From contig MVCS01000008.1 in assembly GCA_002049885.1 (NCBI GenBank), forward strand, positions 1 to 16,433: 16,433 nt of DNA. Reading direction: 5' to 3'. The notes under the pieces are model-generated. The model saw nothing but the letters and a program-made list of their open reading frames with translations, did not search any database and was not told where the DNA came from. The position numbers and the translations under genes are program-made. Source of the DNA: Planctomycetales bacterium 4484_123 (lineage in GTDB: Bacteria > Planctomycetota > Phycisphaerae > SM23-33). Of this stretch, positions 1 through 8,364 are shown one piece after another; positions within the stretch are counted from its first letter, which is position 1, and the number at the start of each line of letters is the position of its first letter.

Positions 1-457
1 TGGCGCTGACCCACAGCGTCACGCCTGGCGGGGGGACGATCTTGTAGAACGCCATCGGCTTGCCCCCCAGGACGATTCGCTGCTCACCCAGAATGGTCAC
101 CTTGGCAGGCTTGTCGAGTTGCGTCTGGACCACGTCGGCCCGCTGAGGGAACAGGTCGCTGCCGGCACGGACGTTCACGCGCGTGCCCGTGAGGGTGCCG
201 GTCCTGCCCTCCGCCTTCACGTACGACTTGGCAATCAGGCTGAAGCAGCCCGGGGGCGGGAGAATCTTCAACCACCCGAACGCCCTGCCGACCACCTTCA
301 CCCGCGCCGGGCGGGAGAGCTTCAGACACGGGTAGTTGTCCGGTGCGCTGCGCACGTACACCTCCGCCCCCGTGACGACGCCCTCATAGGGAAACTCCGC
401 CGCCGAAGCCGGTGCCACGACCGAGGCCAACGCCAATATCAGTGCCCTGGAAGACAT
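1..457 (-). CDS. Secreted protein with two SH3-like domains (5' part, runs off the left edge)
   Basis: The frame opens with an ATG at 457 preceded by AAGGAG six bases away and stays open to the window edge (152 codons seen). Residues 1-20 form a short hydrophobic signal peptide with an Ala-rich end (PASAA), so the product should be exported. The mature part holds two related units, about residues 22-80 and 84-152. Each starts with a Val-rich strand ending in a V-R-A/S-x motif (VYVRSAP, VNVRAGS) and ends in a K-I-L/V-PPPG turn followed by an aromatic or hydrophobic strand. This is the pattern of bacterial SH3 (SH3b) domains, which often bind cell-wall or protein ligands. The ligand is not predictable. 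The gene stands alone behind its own promoter. Export and the duplicated fold are fairly safe; the role is unknown and the C-terminus is not visible. Confidence 0.75.
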   Translation of the reverse strand, partial: MSSRALILALASVVAPASAAEFPYEGVVTGAEVYVRSAPDNYPCLKLSRPARVKVVGRAFGWLKILPPPGCFSLIAKSYVKAEGRTGTLTGTRVNVRAGSDLFPQRADVVQTQLDKPAKVTILGEQRIVLGGKPMAFYKIVPPPGVTLWVSA

Positions 458-502
458 GATCGGCTCCTTTTCCCAATCGCCTCGGACTCACAACCGCCGG
501 CA

Positions 503-531
503 ACGGTAACACGGCCCACCAATCATGTCAA
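503..531 (-). promoter_or_regulatory. Promoter for the SH3-like protein gene
   Basis: On the minus strand a perfect -35 TTGACA (526-531) is followed after 17 bp by TACCGT (503-508), which matches the -10 consensus at only three positions. The start codon is about 45 bases downstream. The -35 is strong for GC-rich DNA and the -10 is weak, so this is a moderate call. Confidence 0.4.
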
Positions 532-610
532 CGCGCCCGGGCCCGGCGCAACTGTCCCAAGGATTGTGGGGATTCTTGAGGACTGCGCCCTCGGGCGGGC
601 GATCTTTCCA

Positions 611-1139
611 TCAGATGACTGCTCGCAGGTCGCAGAGGCTCTCGGTTCCTCCCAGGAGGCCGGCCAGGTACGGATGCGACCGGACCTTCCCCGGCGACTT
701 GGACCCCCGCATCGTCCCGGCCGGAATCTTGAAGGTCAGGCCGATGGGCCGTTCCGTGCCGTTGTTGGCAGCGCCAGCCACATCACCGCTGGCCTTCGAC
801 CAAGTTCGGGGTACGCCAAAGGCGGCATATCGCGTTTGGTGATCCCCGCTCCACGTGCTGGAGCAACTGGTTGATCTTCCACGGCAGACCTCGCCGGCAA
901 CGGCTGTAACGCAGCACCAGACGCTCCAATCCCCCGGCAACCGTCGGCGGCCGGGGCTGCAACCGCAACAACTCCACCAATCGACGCAGGTTCTCGGCCT
1001 TCAAGGCCTGCTGCGCCGCCACGTGCCGCTCGATGCGGCTCTTGCTCGCCGGAGAAGGCAAGGGTCCCAACAACATCGCCGCCCGCGGCATGCGCCGGCA
1101 TTTGGCCTTGGCCGGTGCTGTCCTGGCGATAGAATGAAG
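611..1139 (-). pseudogene. Decayed transposase-like remnant (C-terminal part)
   Basis: No intact gene fits this stretch, but two minus-strand frames contain protein-like segments that read as one broken gene. The upstream frame (about 1139 to 860) has a basic helical part with RIERHVAAQQALKAENLRRL and LPWKINQLLQHVER. After a frame change somewhere around 860-780, the downstream frame carries NNGTERPIGLTFKI, TMRGSKSPGKV and HPYLAGLLG, ending at a TGA at 611-613. The pattern NN-x-TER-x-IG followed by K-T/G-MRG-x-KS resembles the C-terminal catalytic region of several DDE transposases. The family cannot be named from this fragment. No start codon, terminal inverted repeats or target duplication were found, so it is a dead remnant. 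Chance similarity in a GC-rich frame remains possible. Confidence 0.4.
1108..1135 (+). promoter_or_regulatory. Candidate promoter for mutS2
   Basis: TTGGCC (1108-1113), a 16-bp spacer and TAGAAT (1130-1135) match the -35/-10 pattern at three and five positions. The site lies about 145 bases upstream of mutS2, inside the transposase-like remnant, which would leave a leader of roughly 140 bases. It is the best candidate seen for this gene but is unconfirmed. Confidence 0.3.
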
Positions 1140-1278
1140 TCAGGTCAAGGCCAGGTGTAGTCCAGGGCCTCCGGCAACAGCGGGGCTTGCTGCGAGCGGA
1201 CGGCCGGAGAGGGCAAAAGCAATCCTCCACCCGCGGCAAGCGCACCTTGTTCTGTTGGGGCCCCTCAGGTGCCTCCCG

Positions 1279-3807
1279 GTGGATGCCTTTACGCTGGAAA
1301 AACTCGAGTTCGACCAGGTCCGGCAGATTCTCGCTCGCTACTGCCGGTCCGTCCTGGGCCGGAGGCTGGCGCTGAGGATCGGCCCATCGCGCCGGCCCGA
1401 GACGGTGCGGCGTTGGCTGGAGGAAACCTCCCAGATGGTCGCGGCGCTGCGGGAGGCAGGGCCGCCGCCGCTGGCGGGGGTGACGGACATCGGCCAGAGG
1501 CTGCGGCGCGCCAGGCCGGGGGGCGGGGCCAGCGGGGAAGACTTCGCCGTCATCGCCTCCACCCTGGAGGCCGTCACCGCGGTGCGGCGCTGGACGCAGG
1601 GGCTGCCTGAAGGGCTGGGGCTGCTGTCGGAACTGGGCTCGAGTCTGCCGGAGTTCTCGGCCGAGGTGGAGGCCATCCGCTCGGTGGTTGATTCCCGCGG
1701 GCAGGTCCTGGACGTCGCCTCGACCACCCTGGCACGGATTCGCCGCGAGGTCGCCCGGACCCGCCAGAAGGTCCACGACGTCATCTACGGCTACGCCCGC
1801 CGGCCGGAGGTCGCCCGCATCCTCCAGGACCCGGTGGTGACGCTGCACGAAGACCGCTTCGTACTGCCGGTCAAGGCCGAGCGCCGCCACGAGCTGCCGG
1901 GGGTGGTCCACCGCACCAGCCAGTCCGGGGCCACGGTCTTTGTCGAGCCCAACGAGTCGGTGGAGCTGAACAATCACCTCGCCGAGCTGCTGGACGCCGA
2001 GCGCCGGGAGATCGCCAGGCTGCTGAACGACCTGGCCATCATGCTGGAGCGCCGCCACGAGGTCATCCCCCCGGCCCTGCGGACACTGGCACAACTGGAC
2101 GTGATCTGTGCCAAGGCGCAGTACGCCTATCAGTTCGACCTCATCTGCCCGGAGATGACCGAGCGCGGCGGCCTGAGGCTGCACCGGGCCTCCCACCCGC
2201 TGCTGCTGGAACAGGCATACCAGCAGGAACGCCAGGGCATCCCACCCGAGCAACGCCACCCCGTGGTGCCCATCGACGTGCGGCTGGGGGTGGACTTTGA
2301 CGTGCTGGTGGTCACCGGCTCAAACACCGGCGGCAAGACAGTGGCGCTGAAGACCGTGGGGCTGCTGGCGGTGATGGCCCAGTCGGGAATGCACATCCCC
2401 GCCGGGCGCGGCACCACGCTGCCGCTGTTCCGCAACGTCCTGCTGGACGTGGGCGACGAGCAGTCGCTCCAGCAGTCGCTGTCCACCTTCGGAGCACACA
2501 TCCGGCGAGTCCGACAGATCCTGCGCAAGGCCGACCGATACACCCTGGTGCTGCTGGACGAGCTGGGCAGCGGCACCGACCCCGACGAGGGCGGGGCCAT
2601 CGGCCAGGCGGTGCTGGACGAGCTGTGCCGCATCGGCTGCTTGGCCATGGTCAGCACGCACCTGGGCGTCCTGAAGGCCTATGCGTTCAATCACGAGCGC
2701 GTGGACAACGCCTCGGTGGAGTTCGACACCCGGACGCTGAGACCCACGTATCACCTGCGCATCGGCGAGCCGGGCGAGAGCCACGCCATCACTGTGGCCG
2801 CCGCCATGGGACTGCCCAAGCACGTCGTCGCCGCGGCGCGGAAGCACTTCGGCCAGCGTGGGCGGGCCTTCCGCCGGGCCATCCGCGCCACCCTCCACAG
2901 CCGGCGAGAATCGGAGCAAGCCAGGTCACAGGCCGATGCCGCCAGGATCGCCGCCGAGTCCGCCCAGGAACAGTACGCCGCCAAGATGGCTCAACTGCAC
3001 CAGCTTCAGGAGCGCTTCGAGAGCTGGGTGGCCTCGCTGGCGGAACTCCGCCCCGGCGACGAAATCCAGGTGCCGAGCCTGAAGAAGACCGGCCGGCTGG
3101 TGCGGGTCCAGTTCAACAAGCAGATTGCCGTGGTGGACGTGGACAACCTCCAGGTGGAGGTGCCCCTGGCCGAGCTCATGCCGGACCTGGGCCAGGGCGA
3201 GGTGCGCCGAGAGATCGCCTCGCTGCGGGAGCAGGTCCTGGCTCAGGCCCGGCAAGCCGAGGCCGCCCGGGCAGAAGCGGAGCGGCTGCACCGGGAGTAC
3301 CAGCACTCGCTGCAACAGCAGAAGGCCCGCCAGCAGCAGTACGAACAGTGGCTGGCCGAACTTGCCCGGGCGCGTGTGGGGCAGACGGTCTCCATCGCCC
3401 GGGCACCGGGAACGGGAAAGTTGCTGGCGCTGAATCTGGCCGTGGGCCTGGCCAAGGTCCAGACGGCCCGGGGCGTGCTGGAGCTGGCGGTGCAGGAGCT
3501 CTTCCCGCAGGTCGGCCCGTTCGCGCGGACGGCGCAGCGCCGGCCGCGCCGCGGGCGTGCCCAGCACGGCGTCAAGTCGGGCGCCGGCAAGGACCGCCCC
3601 ATCACCCGCCGCCGGCCGGACAGCGCCGCAGCCAGGGCCAACCGCGAGGCGGTGCTGAAGACCGCCCCCGGCGAGCAGGTGTACGTCGTGCCCTTCCACA
3701 AGCGGGCGACGCTCATCCGCTTCAACCACGACCGGGATGAGGCCGTGGTCCAGGCCGGCGCCTTCGAGATGGAAATACCCATCGCCGACCTGGAGCCGGC
3801 CAGGTGA
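1279..3807 (+). CDS. mutS2: MutS2 ATPase variant without an Smr domain
   Basis: This is a MutS-family DNA/ribosome-associated ABC-type ATPase. The first codons read M-DAFTLEKLEF, the usual MutS2 beginning, so the GTG at 1279 is preferred over an in-frame TTG at 1255; an AGG lies nine bases upstream. Residues 1-330 are the core and clamp region. Walker A GSNTGGKT is at 347-354 and Walker B LVLLDELGSGTDPDEGG has its acidic pair at about 427-428, followed by STHLGVLKAY. A long charged coiled coil starts near 535. MutS2 normally ends in a DNA/RNA-cleaving Smr domain, but none is visible here. Instead the C-terminal part (590-842) holds three similar KOW-like units separated by a coiled coil and a basic linker. 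At 842 residues it is a little longer than typical (about 780). Known MutS2 proteins act on collided ribosomes or suppress recombination. The ATPase identification is secure; nuclease activity is doubtful. Confidence 0.93.
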   Translation: MDAFTLEKLEFDQVRQILARYCRSVLGRRLALRIGPSRRPETVRRWLEETSQMVAALREAGPPPLAGVTDIGQRLRRARPGGGASGEDFAVIASTLEAVTAVRRWTQGLPEGLGLLSELGSSLPEFSAEVEAIRSVVDSRGQVLDVASTTLARIRREVARTRQKVHDVIYGYARRPEVARILQDPVVTLHEDRFVLPVKAERRHELPGVVHRTSQSGATVFVEPNESVELNNHLAELLDAERREIARLLNDLAIMLERRHEVIPPALRTLAQLDVICAKAQYAYQFDLICPEMTERGGLRLHRASHPLLLEQAYQQERQGIPPEQRHPVVPIDVRLGVDFDVLVVTGSNTGGKTVALKTVGLLAVMAQSGMHIPAGRGTTLPLFRNVLLDVGDEQSLQQSLSTFGAHIRRVRQILRKADRYTLVLLDELGSGTDPDEGGAIGQAVLDELCRIGCLAMVSTHLGVLKAYAFNHERVDNASVEFDTRTLRPTYHLRIGEPGESHAITVAAAMGLPKHVVAAARKHFGQRGRAFRRAIRATLHSRRESEQARSQADAARIAAESAQEQYAAKMAQLHQLQERFESWVASLAELRPGDEIQVPSLKKTGRLVRVQFNKQIAVVDVDNLQVEVPLAELMPDLGQGEVRREIASLREQVLAQARQAEAARAEAERLHREYQHSLQQQKARQQQYEQWLAELARARVGQTVSIARAPGTGKLLALNLAVGLAKVQTARGVLELAVQELFPQVGPFARTAQRRPRRGRAQHGVKSGAGKDRPITRRRPDSAAARANREAVLKTAPGEQVYVVPFHKRATLIRFNHDRDEAVVQAGAFEMEIPIADLEPAR

Positions 3808-3877
3808 ACCGGCGCCGACCGCAAACGATGGACGGGTGGTGCCCGGGGGTGCCGGCTGGGGGCTGGGCGCTCGCTTT

Positions 3878-5287
3878 TCAGGTCTTGACCGCGTCGAGCA
3901 TGACGGCCGCCATGGGCCCGAAGACCAGGATGGGCATCCAGGCGGCCAGCACGGGTTGGAGGCCCAGATACCGGCAGACATAGATGAAGATGTACACCAC
4001 CGCCACCATCAGCAGGGTGAGCATGGCCGAGGCCTTGATGTTCCGCTCGCGCGAGAGGATGAAAGGCACGGCCACCAGCAGCATGATGATGTTGTTGAAG
4101 AAGTCGGCAAAGCGGGTGTGCCGGACCAGCCTGACGCCTTCGGGGTCGGGCACCCGCTGAAGCTTCACCAGCCGGTTCAACTCGGCGATGGACATGTACT
4201 GGACCCAGTCGGTGGCCTGGCGGAGGTTCAGGCTGGCCGGGTCCAGGTCGCAGCGATACACGAGCTGCCCGCCGCGCAGGAACCAGCCGTTGACGTTCCG
4301 GTCCCTGTGGTATCCGAAAGTGGCCGAGGAGGCCTTGAAGTAGGCCGCCGGCCTGCCGCCGGCCTGGAGAAAGACGAAGCGGGCATCCTCCAGGACGCCG
4401 CTGGCGTAGTCGCCGGGTTTCTTGAAGACCAACCTGCCGGCGAGGACGAGATTCTCACCGGGCGCGCGAAGGCGGACCCTGGGCACGACGGGGATGCGCT
4501 TCCAGTCGATCCTCAGGTTGCGGTTCTTCTTGAGCTTGCGGAGCTCCCCGAGAATCTTCTCCGGCCCGAAGTTGGTGGGGAAGAACGCGGCCGTGGCGGC
4601 GGCCGGTGCGCCGACCAGGTGCAGGCGGACGTCGTCGGGCCCGGCCGGCGGGTCCGCCGAGAAGACCCACCCCTGCTGCGGGTCGTATCGGGCCTGCGGT
4701 GCCGTCAGGTGCCCGGCGTAGGCCAGTTGATCGTCGCGGAGCAGGATCAGCGGCTTGAGGAGGCGCTGCTCCTTGGGCAGATATCGGCCGGCGTACCAGA
4801 TGTTCTCGTGGTTGTCGCTGACCAGGCGGATCTGGAAGGGCGCCTTGCCGCGGACATTGTCCGGGCTGCGCACGAGCCGGTCCTTGTTGGGAGGGATGAG
4901 CAGTTCGCTGTCCGCCACCACCAGCACGTTCAACAGGACCGCGGCAATGACCACCGGCAGCAACACGCGGTGGAGACTGACCCCGCTGGCCAGCAGCGCC
5001 GTCAATTCGTTGGTGTGGTTCATCCAGGCCAGGGTGAAGGCCGCGGCGGTCACGATTATCACGCCGGACAGTTGCCGGAAGTACACCAGCGACTGGTAGC
5101 CGTAGTAGATGCCGATCTCTTCCAGGACGGCCGTGGCGCTTTTCTCGGGCCCCCCGGCGGTCTTCTCGGTGAACTCGTCCATGTACACCGCCAGGTCGGC
5201 CACGATCCGCAGCGCCATGAGCACCACGAAACACAGCGCGACGCTGATGAGGAAGTTCTTCACTACATACCGGTCGAAGGTCTTCAT
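3878..5287 (-). CDS. lptG: LptG-type lipopolysaccharide export permease
   Basis: This is an inner-membrane subunit of the LptB2FG transporter, which extracts lipopolysaccharide from the inner membrane and passes it to the periplasmic Lpt bridge. The N-terminus MKTFDRYVVKNFL and the following DEF motif are typical of LptG. Membrane segments are visible at about 12-34, 66-88 and 106-128, with NELTALLASGVS between the second and third (the coupling helix that contacts LptB). Three more lie near 398-414, 420-440 and 444-464. Residues 130-395 form the periplasmic beta-jellyroll, larger than in enterobacteria (469 residues in total against about 360). The ATG at 5287 lies six bases after the lptF stop with a GAGGG site overlapping that stop, so translation is probably coupled. 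Neither lptB nor lptA/C is in the window. The family is certain; LptG rather than LptF rests on the N-terminus and gene order. Confidence 0.9.
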   Translation of the reverse strand: MKTFDRYVVKNFLISVALCFVVLMALRIVADLAVYMDEFTEKTAGGPEKSATAVLEEIGIYYGYQSLVYFRQLSGVIIVTAAAFTLAWMNHTNELTALLASGVSLHRVLLPVVIAAVLLNVLVVADSELLIPPNKDRLVRSPDNVRGKAPFQIRLVSDNHENIWYAGRYLPKEQRLLKPLILLRDDQLAYAGHLTAPQARYDPQQGWVFSADPPAGPDDVRLHLVGAPAAATAAFFPTNFGPEKILGELRKLKKNRNLRIDWKRIPVVPRVRLRAPGENLVLAGRLVFKKPGDYASGVLEDARFVFLQAGGRPAAYFKASSATFGYHRDRNVNGWFLRGGQLVYRCDLDPASLNLRQATDWVQYMSIAELNRLVKLQRVPDPEGVRLVRHTRFADFFNNIIMLLVAVPFILSRERNIKASAMLTLLMVAVVYIFIYVCRYLGLQPVLAAWMPILVFGPMAAVMLDAVKT

Positions 5288-5293
5288 TGGCCC

Positions 5294-6970
5294 TCACCGC
5301 CTCATCGGCACGGCGTAGATGTACAGGGTGACCGCCGCCAGCACTCCGAAGCCGCCCCAGATGGCGGTGATGCCGTAGCTGGCCGGGACGTCCGGGTTGG
5401 AGATGAGCTGCCTGCCCATGAGGATCATGGCCACCACCGCCAGCCCGGGGATAGCGCTGATGGCGAAGGCCGCCAGCAGATGCCCGCCGCGCAGCATCAG
5501 CCCCAGCGCCGCGCCCAACATGACCATGAACATGCAGCTCAGCCCGTAGGCCAGGCGCTGGTGGACCTCGGCCTGAACCTTGCGCAGCAGCTTGCGGACG
5601 GTGCGCGACCTGAGGTTCCTTATCATCTCCACGATACCGGGGAGGCGTTCGAATCGGAGGGGATCGGCATAGAGGTCTTCCAGCTCGATGCCGCGAGTGG
5701 CCGCGACGATGGCCGCGGGCACGGCAAAGGGGCCCGACTCATCGCGGTCCATGGTGCGGGCCTCATCCCAGGTCTCGGAGGGGTAGCGGGCCTTGACGTC
5801 GATGAGGGTCAAGCCGACCATCGGCCGGGGCTGGATGCGGCTCCAGACTGCCCGCACCCGCACTTCACGTGCCTTCAGTTCCCGCCTCAGCTTCTGGCCC
5901 ACGAGTTCCTGGACGAACACGCCCCGCCGCTCAGGGCCGCCCGGCGGGGTCAGCAGCACCAGGTTCCTGCCCTCACGCAGCCGGGCCCGCCGGGCCCGGA
6001 TCCTCACCCGCATGGGCCGGGGCCGCCGGGCCTGGCCGGGCCCGGTCGTCGCGCCCAGTATCCCGGCCGAACCGGGCGGCAGTTCCACCAGCTTGTCGTA
6101 CCGCCCGTGGGTCTGGATGCCGGCCAGCACGTCCAGTTGGAACCGCCGGATACAGATGTAGCGTTTGACCTGCTCCAGGGCCTCGGTGACCACGGGGCTC
6201 TCCTGTGGCCGCGCCCAGGTGCGCCACAGGCGGTTCCAGTCGTAGGTCTTGGGTTCGTCCTTCATGCTGGGCAGCTCGCCCTTGCGGACGCGCTGCTCAT
6301 CTTCCATGCCCACGGTGCCGCCGTCCTGGAGGAAGACGGCCGGGTTGGTGGGATGGAAGACGGCCACGGTCTTGCCGCCGACCTGGTGGAACTCCAGCTT
6401 GGCGCTGGCGGCGACCAGGCAGCGGGCGTTGTCCGGGTCGCTGTGGTCCACGCCCACCACTCCCCGCAGCCAGCCGCGCTGCGGGTCCACCTCGTCGGCG
6501 TGGAACAACCGGCTCTTGTACTTCACGTAGCCCTGCTTCTTCAGCCGGTGGAAGGCGATCTGTCTCAGGTCGTTCTTGGCCGTCTTTTCCGAGAGGCCCA
6601 GCAATATGGGCGCAGCGTACAGGCCCAAGGCCAAGGCCACGGTCGTGACCGCCACGCCCAGCCAAATCGCCGGCCGGAGCAGCGTAAGGGTGCAGACGCC
6701 GCTGGCCCGGCAGGCCATCAGCTCGTTGTCCTGGCTGAAGCGACCATACACGATGGTCGCGGCGAACAGGGCGGCGAACGGCAGCGTCAGGGACGACATC
6801 AGCGGCAGCACGTAGCCGAAGAACTTCAGCGCCTGCTGACCGGTGAGGCCCTGCTCCCGCAACGGCTCGATGAACGCCAGGATGGTCATCACCGTGGTGA
6901 TGGCCGCGGTCGCCAGCAGGGTCACCCGCGCGAGGTCCTTCGCCAGGTATGTCTTGAGCGTGCGTATCAC
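5294..6970 (-). CDS. lptF: LptF-type lipopolysaccharide export permease with an enlarged periplasmic domain
   Basis: This is the partner permease of the LptB2FG transporter. The GTG at 6970 is chosen as start: it shares its G with the TAG stop of the upstream aminotransferase, a GAGAGG lies just ahead, and the protein then begins MIRTLKTYLAKD like other LptF proteins. Longer in-frame starts would add an uncharacteristic charged extension. Membrane segments fall at about 13-35, 50-75 and 100-125, with GRFSQDNELMACRASG between the second and third as in LptF. Three more are near 472-494, 498-520 and 532-553. The intervening 128-460 region is about 330 residues, roughly double the usual jellyroll, and contains Arg/Pro-rich stretches around residues 310-340. 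Total length is 558 residues against about 370 in Escherichia coli. It is followed directly by lptG. Family assignment is secure; the meaning of the extra periplasmic sequence is unknown. Confidence 0.9.
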   Translation of the reverse strand: MIRTLKTYLAKDLARVTLLATAAITTVMTILAFIEPLREQGLTGQQALKFFGYVLPLMSSLTLPFAALFAATIVYGRFSQDNELMACRASGVCTLTLLRPAIWLGVAVTTVALALGLYAAPILLGLSEKTAKNDLRQIAFHRLKKQGYVKYKSRLFHADEVDPQRGWLRGVVGVDHSDPDNARCLVAASAKLEFHQVGGKTVAVFHPTNPAVFLQDGGTVGMEDEQRVRKGELPSMKDEPKTYDWNRLWRTWARPQESPVVTEALEQVKRYICIRRFQLDVLAGIQTHGRYDKLVELPPGSAGILGATTGPGQARRPRPMRVRIRARRARLREGRNLVLLTPPGGPERRGVFVQELVGQKLRRELKAREVRVRAVWSRIQPRPMVGLTLIDVKARYPSETWDEARTMDRDESGPFAVPAAIVAATRGIELEDLYADPLRFERLPGIVEMIRNLRSRTVRKLLRKVQAEVHQRLAYGLSCMFMVMLGAALGLMLRGGHLLAAFAISAIPGLAVVAMILMGRQLISNPDVPASYGITAIWGGFGVLAAVTLYIYAVPMRR

Positions 6971-8310
6971 TACCTCTCCGCGTCCTGCCGGGCGGGCGCC
7001 GAGCGCGGCGGGCCGGCCTCGTCGGCAGTCTTCCGTATCGCCCGAGCCAGCCTGGCGATGCCCTCGCGGATGGCCGGTTCGCAGACCGTCCCAAACGTCA
7101 GCCTCATGTGATTCGTGGGTATCCGGCGCTGCCGGTCCGGACCGTAGCAAAACTCACCGGGCAGATACACCACGCCTTCGCGCAGGGCCTGGGCAAACAG
7201 GGCACCGTCCTTCCCGGTGTCCATCCACTCCGGCAACGTCAGCCACACATACAACCCGCCGCCCGGCCGGGTCCATCGCGTCGCGGTGGGCTCGAAGTCA
7301 CCCAGCTCGCCGGCCAGGGCCGAGAGCATGGCGTCACGCTTGGCGCGGTAACGGCGGCGCAGCAACTCCACGTGTTCGGCGTAGGCGCCCGTCCGCATGG
7401 CCCGCAGCAGCAGGTGCTGGGCGAAGTTGGACGAGCCGAAATCGTGCACCGCCTTCTGGTCCAGCACGGGGCCGATGAGATCGTCCGGCAGGACGGCGTA
7501 GCCGCTGCGCAGCCCAGGGGCAAAGGGTTTGGAGAAGGTCTGGGCCAGCACCACCTGGGCATTGTCGCGGTCGAAGCTCTTGATGCTCGGCGGCGGCGGG
7601 CTGTCAACGCTCAACTCGCGGTACGCCGCGTCTTCAATGATGCAGATGCGATGCTCGGTGGAGTAGGCCCGAACCACGTCCAACATCTGCTCCCGCCGCG
7701 CCCTGGAGAGGGTGATGCCGGTGGGGTTCTGGCAGTAGTCGCAGGTGTAGACGACCTTCACGCGATGCAGTTGACCGGCCCGGCGGATGTCCTCCAGGGC
7801 GGCGGCCAGGGCGTCGATGCGCATGCCGTCCTCGTCCATCTCCACGCAGCGCACCTCCGCCCCCGTGCTGGCCAGCACGCCGGTATAGACGAAGTACCCG
7901 GGCCACTCGGCGATGACGATGTCGCCCGGGTCCACCAGCACGTCGGTGATGATGTACAGCAACTGCTGCGAGCCGGAGGAGACCACCACGTTGTGCGGGC
8001 CGATGCCCAGTTGCTCGGGCTTCAGGCCGTCCAGTGCGGCCGCGTGCTCGGCGATGGCTCGGCGCAGCTCGGACAGGCCCTCGGTCGAGCCGTACTGCAA
8101 CGACGCCCTGCCCACCTGCTCGTCGCTCAGCAGGCCCTCGGCCAGGTCCTTCACCTCCGCCGCCGGCAGCGATTCCTGGTCCACCAGCCCCACCGCGAAG
8201 GAGATCACGTCCTCCCTGCCCAGGGCCACCTGGAGCAGATAGTTGATTGGCTGGGTGACCGTCCGCCGGGCCTTGCGGGAAAATCCGAATGCAGGAAGAT
8301 CTGCCGCCAT
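6970..8310 (-). CDS. PLP-dependent class I/II aminotransferase
   Basis: This is a cytoplasmic fold-type I pyridoxal-phosphate enzyme that transfers amino groups between an amino acid and a 2-oxo acid. Visible hallmarks are LQYGSTEGLSELR at 71-83, SSGSQQ at 111-116 (phosphate-cradle region), NPTG at 195-198, the D227/Y230 pair in EDAAYREL, the Schiff-base lysine K261 in TFSKPFAPGLRSGY, and R403 in HMRLTFG, which would hold the substrate carboxylate. The overall pattern fits the 2-aminoadipate/MocR-type aminotransferase group, but there is no DNA-binding domain, so it is an enzyme and not a MocR regulator. Its substrate cannot be read from sequence. The ATG at 8310 has GAGAGG four bases ahead; the open frame upstream of it overlaps tilS and is not protein-like. 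The 446-residue length is normal to slightly long. It sits between tilS and lptF and overlaps lptF by one base. Confidence 0.9.
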   Translation of the reverse strand: MAADLPAFGFSRKARRTVTQPINYLLQVALGREDVISFAVGLVDQESLPAAEVKDLAEGLLSDEQVGRASLQYGSTEGLSELRRAIAEHAAALDGLKPEQLGIGPHNVVVSSGSQQLLYIITDVLVDPGDIVIAEWPGYFVYTGVLASTGAEVRCVEMDEDGMRIDALAAALEDIRRAGQLHRVKVVYTCDYCQNPTGITLSRARREQMLDVVRAYSTEHRICIIEDAAYRELSVDSPPPPSIKSFDRDNAQVVLAQTFSKPFAPGLRSGYAVLPDDLIGPVLDQKAVHDFGSSNFAQHLLLRAMRTGAYAEHVELLRRRYRAKRDAMLSALAGELGDFEPTATRWTRPGGGLYVWLTLPEWMDTGKDGALFAQALREGVVYLPGEFCYGPDRQRRIPTNHMRLTFGTVCEPAIREGIARLARAIRKTADEAGPPRSAPARQDAER

Positions 8311-8336
8311 AATGCCTCTCGAGCGTCCTGGCAGCA

Positions 8337-8364
8337 AGTCTAGTTGCGGCCACCGCCCTGTCAA
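8337..8364 (-). promoter_or_regulatory. Internal promoter for aminotransferase-lptF-lptG
   Basis: A perfect -35 TTGACA (8359-8364) overlaps the tilS stop codon and is followed after 16 bp by TAGACT (8337-8342), a four-of-six match to the -10. Transcription would start near 8330, about 20 bases before the aminotransferase ATG. It probably lets the three downstream genes be expressed independently of tilS. Confidence 0.55.

Noticed and set aside
1255..1278. TTG at 1255 as the mutS2 start.
   Set aside because: It adds eight residues not typical of MutS2. The GTG at 1279 begins directly with the usual N-terminal sequence and has an AGG at suitable distance.
3808..3877. A bidirectional terminator between the convergent mutS2 and lptG ends.
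   Set aside because: The 70-bp gap is GC-rich, with a short TTTT near 3875, but I could not find a clean stem preceding it on either strand.
3737..7111. A plus-strand open frame of over 1,100 codons antisense to lptG and lptF.
   Set aside because: It is rich in His, Gln, Gly and Asp as expected for the antisense of GC-rich codons, has no recognisable domain, and lies opposite two clear permease genes.
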